Shown here in pieces: positions 6,911 to 10,073 of a DNA stretch of 10,073 nt. The notes under the pieces were generated by a model that saw only the letters and a program-made list of their open reading frames with translations, made no database searches and was not told the DNA's origin. The DNA comes from a bacterium (GTDB taxonomy: Bacteria > Auribacterota > UBA3054), in contig JAFSWV010000164.1 in assembly GCA_017444325.1 (NCBI GenBank), positions 1 to 10,073 of the forward strand, read 5' to 3'. Position numbers and translations under genes: made by a program. How positions within the stretch are numbered: position 1 is the first letter of the stretch; each line of letters starts with the position of its first letter.

Positions 6911-8524
6911 ATGCTGTTTTCGCAATACAAGGCTGTCAAAGAACTCCAAGCCCTGAAAGAAAAAGGGCTCCCCGAATTAAAAGACCTTTTCAAATCCGAC
7001 CCTGAAAGAGCCAAAAGATATTCCGCCGAAGCGGGGGACTGGTACCTGGATTACTCCAAGAACCTCATCGACGACGAGATCCTGAAAGCTCTCTTGAAGC
7101 TTTGCGAAGAAGCGGATCTGAGATCCCAGATCGACGCCATGTTCTCGGGCGAGAAGATCAACAAGACCGAAAACAGAGCTGTTCTGCACACCGCGCTGCG
7201 CCAACCCAAGGACGCGCACGTTTACGTTGACGGCAAGGACGTCGTTCCGGAAGTCTGGGAAGTTTTGGAGCACATGGAAGCCTTTGCGAATCTGGTCCGC
7301 AATGAAAAATGGCTCGGCTTCACCGGCAAGCCTCTGAAGAACATCGTCAACATCGGCATCGGCGGTTCCGACTTAGGTCCGGTCATGGCTTACGAAGCCT
7401 TAAGGCACTACTCAAAGCGCGACCTTACAGTCCGCTTCGTCTCCAACGTTGACGGCACGCACATTTCAGAGATCCTAAGGGACCTCAACGCCGAGGAGAC
7501 GCTCTTCATCGTCGCCAGCAAGACTTTCACGACATTGGAAACGATGACGAACGCCCAGAGCGCCAAAACTTGGCTCCTTGAAAAACTGGGCGACGAGAAA
7601 GCCGTCGCAAAGCATTTCGTGGCACTCTCCACCAACGCTGAAAAAGTATCCGAATTCGGCATCGACACCGCCAACATGTTCCCCTTCTGGAACTGGGTGG
7701 GCGGCCGCTACTCGCTCTGCTCCGCCATCGGCCTTTCCCTTATGATCGCCATAGGCCCCGAGAACTTCAAAGCGATGCTCGCCGGCTATCACAAGATGGA
7801 CGAGCATTTCCGCACCGCGCCCTTTGAGAAGAACCTGCCCGTCATCATGGCTCTTCTTGGCATCTGGTACAACAACTTCTACGGCGCGGAATCCCAGGCC
7901 ATTCTGCCTTACGACCAGTATCTAAGCCGCTTCGCCGCTTACTTCCAGCAGGGCGACATGGAATCCAACGGAAAATATATCACCAAGCAAGGCGAGGAAG
8001 TCGATTACCAGACCGGCCCCATCATCTGGGGCGAGCCCGGCACCAACGGCCAGCACGCTTTCTACCAGCTCATCCACCAGGGCACGAAGCTCATTCCCTG
8101 CGATTTCATCGGCTTCGCCAAAACCTTGAACCCCGTCGGCGACCATCACGTCAAACTGATGGCCAACTACTTCGCCCAGACGGAAGCCCTTGCTTTCGGC
8201 AAGACGAAAGAGCAACTCACCGAGGAAGGCGTTCCAGAGGAACTCATCCCGCACAAGACTTTCAAAGGCAACAGGCCCACCAACTCCCTTTTAGCCAAAG
8301 AACTGACGCCCTCCACCCTCGGTCAGCTCGTCGCTCTCTACGAGCACAAGATCTTCACCCAGGGCGTCATCTGGAACATCTACTCTTTCGACCAGTGGGG
8401 CGTGGAATTGGGCAAGATCCTGGCCAAGAAGATTCTGCCGGAGCTGGAGAACGCCAGCGCGCCTCTTGCACACGATTCCTCAACGAACGCACTGATCGAA
8501 AAATTCCGAAAATTACGAAACTGA
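6911..8524 (+). CDS. pgi: Glucose-6-phosphate isomerase
   Basis: Pgi interconverts glucose 6-phosphate and fructose 6-phosphate in glycolysis and gluconeogenesis in the cytoplasm. The 537 residues match the long (E. coli-like, about 549) form. Both family signatures are visible: FWNWVGGRYSLCSA (259-272) and GVIWNIYSFDQWGVELGK (485-502). The phosphate-binding region includes IGIGGSDLG (148-156) and ASKTFTT (202-208). Likely catalytic residues are E351 in GDMESNGK, H382 in GTNGQHAFYQLIHQG, K502 in the second signature, and R265. The start at 6911 has AAGGAC (6899-6904) seven bases upstream. The gap to the LysM lipoprotein gene is 17 bases, so pgi is probably the last gene of the panB transcription unit. 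Its base composition matches the genes before it and contrasts with those after it. Confidence 0.98.
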   Translation: MLFSQYKAVKELQALKEKGLPELKDLFKSDPERAKRYSAEAGDWYLDYSKNLIDDEILKALLKLCEEADLRSQIDAMFSGEKINKTENRAVLHTALRQPKDAHVYVDGKDVVPEVWEVLEHMEAFANLVRNEKWLGFTGKPLKNIVNIGIGGSDLGPVMAYEALRHYSKRDLTVRFVSNVDGTHISEILRDLNAEETLFIVASKTFTTLETMTNAQSAKTWLLEKLGDEKAVAKHFVALSTNAEKVSEFGIDTANMFPFWNWVGGRYSLCSAIGLSLMIAIGPENFKAMLAGYHKMDEHFRTAPFEKNLPVIMALLGIWYNNFYGAESQAILPYDQYLSRFAAYFQQGDMESNGKYITKQGEEVDYQTGPIIWGEPGTNGQHAFYQLIHQGTKLIPCDFIGFAKTLNPVGDHHVKLMANYFAQTEALAFGKTKEQLTEEGVPEELIPHKTFKGNRPTNSLLAKELTPSTLGQLVALYEHKIFTQGVIWNIYSFDQWGVELGKILAKKILPELENASAPLAHDSSTNALIEKFRKLRN

Positions 8525-8566
8525 ATAGGCGATAGAAACAGCACTATAGAGAATTGCTTATCAAGT

Positions 8567-8572
8567 TATAAT
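8567..8572 (+). promoter_or_regulatory. Candidate -10 element upstream of the surface-protein gene
   Basis: A perfect TATAAT lies in the AT-rich gap after pgi. No TTGACA-like hexamer is present 16-18 bases upstream, and no TGn extension precedes it, so the promoter call is weak. If it is used, transcription would start near 8579 and the message would carry a leader of about 97 bases that includes the palindrome at 8627-8645. Confidence 0.35.
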
Positions 8573-8621
8573 AACGTTGTGTAAAGTTTCAGCCTTATTC
8601 ATTTAATCGCTGAATATAGAC

Positions 8622-8654
8622 AAAAAGTGTCAGCACTGCTGACACATTTGATTT
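8622..8654. terminator. Palindrome flanked by A and T tracts: probable terminator or attenuator
   Basis: GTGTCAGCA at 8627-8635 and its exact reverse complement TGCTGACAC at 8637-8645 surround one base, which as RNA gives a stem of about seven base pairs with a five-base loop. It is preceded by AAAAA (8622-8626) and followed by ATTTGATTTT (8646-8655). On the + strand the T run is interrupted. On the - strand the stem is followed directly by TTTTT, the textbook arrangement. It is the only plausible end signal for the pgi transcript. Because it lies only 30 bases before the next start codon, it could equally be an operator or a leader attenuator for the surface-protein gene. Confidence 0.5.
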
Positions 8655-8675
8655 TAAATTAAGGAAGCACCAGCT

Positions 8676-9839
8676 ATGAAGATGTCGTTGTTGCTGATAA
8701 CGCTTTTGACTTCTTTTTGCCTTTGCGCGGAAGATGTATCTGTAAAGCCTGCGGGTGAAGGCACCGCGGAGAGCCCTTATTTGTTCGATCGTTTGGAGAA
8801 CTTCTTTTGGCTCAGGCAACAAACATCAGAAATGGATCCCCACGTTCCGGTCTATTGCAAGCAGATAAAAGACATCGATGCCAGCGCCACGCAGCAAGGC
8901 GGAGATTATACTTGGCAAACGATTGAATTCAACAATCACATATTCATTTACGATGGACAATGTTATACCATATACGGCCTTGAGCCGGAGGAAAAAGGTT
9001 ATTTGTTTGGAAATTCTAACCTTCAATTAAAGAATATCAGGATATGTGGAACAGAAGGGAAAAAGACCTGTGCCTTGGCGAAAGGTATAAGTTCAAAAGC
9101 ATTTTTGAAAAACTGTCATGTTGAAGGTCTTGTTGTTGGAACGCCGGCTTTGGTGGAAAATGTCTCAGGAAGCGACATAATAATAGAAGATTGTGTTGCT
9201 GAAGTCGATATTGAAGGATTACAATCTAGTGGTTCATTAATAAAACAGATTAACGTTTCAGGTGTTTGCTCAGTTAGAAACACTTGTTTTAGGGGTAGAA
9301 TTAAAACAACTAAAACAGGGATTTCTGGGATGATTGGTTTTGTTATGCCGCTTTCAAACAATGCGGAGTTTATCATAGAAGACTGTTATTCTGCTTTTGA
9401 TGTAGCTGTGGTTCCAGAAGATTCTTGTCAGTTTGCCGGATTGATATATCAGATTTGTCCTATAAGTCATAAAATAAAATCAAAGATAAGCATTGAGCGA
9501 TGTTATGTTTTTGGCAAAATAAGCGGATCGAAAACCGTTAATAACAAAGCTTTTATTCTTTGGGAGATGGGCTCGAATAGTACGGTTAACGTCAAGCATT
9601 GTTTTTACAACGAGAGTATGAATTTACCGGATGATTACGCAGTTTCAAAAACAGACGAAGAAATGAAACACCGAGCGACGTTTGAAAACTATGATTTTGA
9701 AAACGTTTGGGATATTGACGAAGGCGAAGGGATGCCGTTCTTAAGATGCGAGATTCCTGAGCCTCATTGGTTTGCGGTTATGCTTTTGCTATTTTTGTTT
9801 AAAAACAGAAGCACTAAAATTATCAGGGGGAAATTATAA
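8676..9839 (+). CDS. Secreted cysteine-rich beta-helix/GLUG-like surface protein with PEP-CTERM-like tail
   Basis: The 387-residue protein starts with a signal peptide (MKMSLLLITLLTSFCLCAED; likely cleavage near residue 18). The N-terminal segment AGEGTAESPYLFDRLENFFWL (26-46) followed by KDIDASAT (65-72) is typical of large secreted GLUG/right-handed beta-helix proteins. So is the late segment TDEEMKHRATFENYDFENVWDIDEGEGMPFL (326-356). Between them, short units with a central cysteine recur (C147, C173, C204, C237, C276, C309), as in stacked helix turns. The end (361-387) has PEP, a short hydrophobic run (WFAVMLLLFLF) and basic residues, resembling a PEP-CTERM sorting signal recognised by exosortase, though the hydrophobic part is short. 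The ribosome binding site AAGGAAG (8661-8667) supports the start. The gene is much more AT-rich than the genes before it. The ligand or function is unknown; adhesion or surface display is a guess. Confidence 0.75.
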   Translation: MKMSLLLITLLTSFCLCAEDVSVKPAGEGTAESPYLFDRLENFFWLRQQTSEMDPHVPVYCKQIKDIDASATQQGGDYTWQTIEFNNHIFIYDGQCYTIYGLEPEEKGYLFGNSNLQLKNIRICGTEGKKTCALAKGISSKAFLKNCHVEGLVVGTPALVENVSGSDIIIEDCVAEVDIEGLQSSGSLIKQINVSGVCSVRNTCFRGRIKTTKTGISGMIGFVMPLSNNAEFIIEDCYSAFDVAVVPEDSCQFAGLIYQICPISHKIKSKISIERCYVFGKISGSKTVNNKAFILWEMGSNSTVNVKHCFYNESMNLPDDYAVSKTDEEMKHRATFENYDFENVWDIDEGEGMPFLRCEIPEPHWFAVMLLLFLFKNRSTKIIRGKL

Positions 9840-10073
9840 TGATAAAAGGGGCTAAAAACAGTTTGTTTATTGCAATTGTTTGGCTTTTAGCCGTTTTTTG
9901 TTCTTGTACTGCACAAGCTTATTTTCAAGACCATATAACGGTTACAGGCCCATCTAAAATAGCAGTTGGGAAACCCAATTTGGAATATTCAATAATTCCT
10001 GACATTAATGGCCCCTTCACAATTATTTCTTGCCTCTTTTGTGTATATGATGACACTAATCTTGTCAGCCAAA
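9839..10073 (+). CDS. Secreted protein, possibly Ig-like, cut by the window end
   Basis: An ATG at 9839, overlapping the previous stop by one base (TAATG) and preceded by AGGGGG (9825-9830) eight bases upstream, opens a frame that runs 78 codons to the end of the window without a stop. Residues 1-27 form a signal peptide (MIKGAKNSLFIAIVWLLAVF then CSCTAQA), with a likely signal peptidase I site after AQA. C23 as a lipidation site is less likely because the preceding residues do not fit a lipobox. The start of the mature part, HITVTGPSKIAVGKPNLEYSI, resembles the first strands of an Ig-like or Big-type extracellular domain, but too little is visible to be sure. The overlap with the surface-protein gene and the shared AT-rich composition suggest that the two are coexpressed and both exported. 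Confidence 0.65.
   Translation, partial: MIKGAKNSLFIAIVWLLAVFCSCTAQAYFQDHITVTGPSKIAVGKPNLEYSIIPDINGPFTIISCLFCVYDDTNLVSQ

Noticed and set aside
8596..8616. Small inverted repeat TATTCA...TGAATA in the gap after pgi
   Set aside because: Six-base AT-rich arms with a nine-base spacer are expected by chance in such sequence; nothing else supports it.

Overview
The window reads almost entirely left to right. It holds nine protein genes on the + strand, with no gene on the - strand that I can support, and no rRNA, tRNA, CRISPR array or insertion sequence. Two signal-peptide lipoproteins with TPR repeats, one ending in a peptidoglycan-binding LysM domain, point to a bacterium with a Gram-negative-type envelope. 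A secreted beta-helix/GLUG-like protein with a PEP-CTERM-like tail would fit the PVC superphylum (Lentisphaerota or Kiritimatiellota, for example a gut or rumen member). That placement is an inference with low to moderate confidence.

Bases 1-8524 are a GC-rich, tightly packed housekeeping and envelope block. It starts with the 3' end of an (alpha/alpha)6-barrel glycoside hydrolase (trehalase/GH63-like). Next come a YhaM-type 3'-5' exoribonuclease (OB fold plus HD domain) and the tRNA 2-thiouridylase mnmA, which overlaps it by one base. A 52-base AT-rich inverted repeat carrying a candidate extended -10 promoter separates mnmA from panB (ketopantoate hydroxymethyltransferase, pantothenate/CoA synthesis). 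After panB come a TPR lipoprotein (one-base overlap), a TPR/coiled-coil/LysM lipoprotein, and pgi (glucose-6-phosphate isomerase). Gaps between these genes are at most 19 bases except before panB, so the block is probably one or two transcription units: one running into mnmA and one starting at panB.

From 8525 to the end the sequence becomes clearly AT-rich. A 151-base intergenic region holds a perfect TATAAT and a perfect 19-base interrupted palindrome. It is followed by a secreted, cysteine-rich, probably beta-helical surface protein with a PEP-CTERM-like tail. A second secreted protein overlaps that gene by one base and is cut by the window end. This part looks like accessory surface-protein cargo next to the conserved block.

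No complete undescribed system is evident. The items most worth a second look are the hairpin that includes the panB start codon, the cysteine ladder plus PEP-CTERM-like tail of the surface protein, a clamp-binding-like QDDLF tail on the exoribonuclease, and the composition break after pgi.
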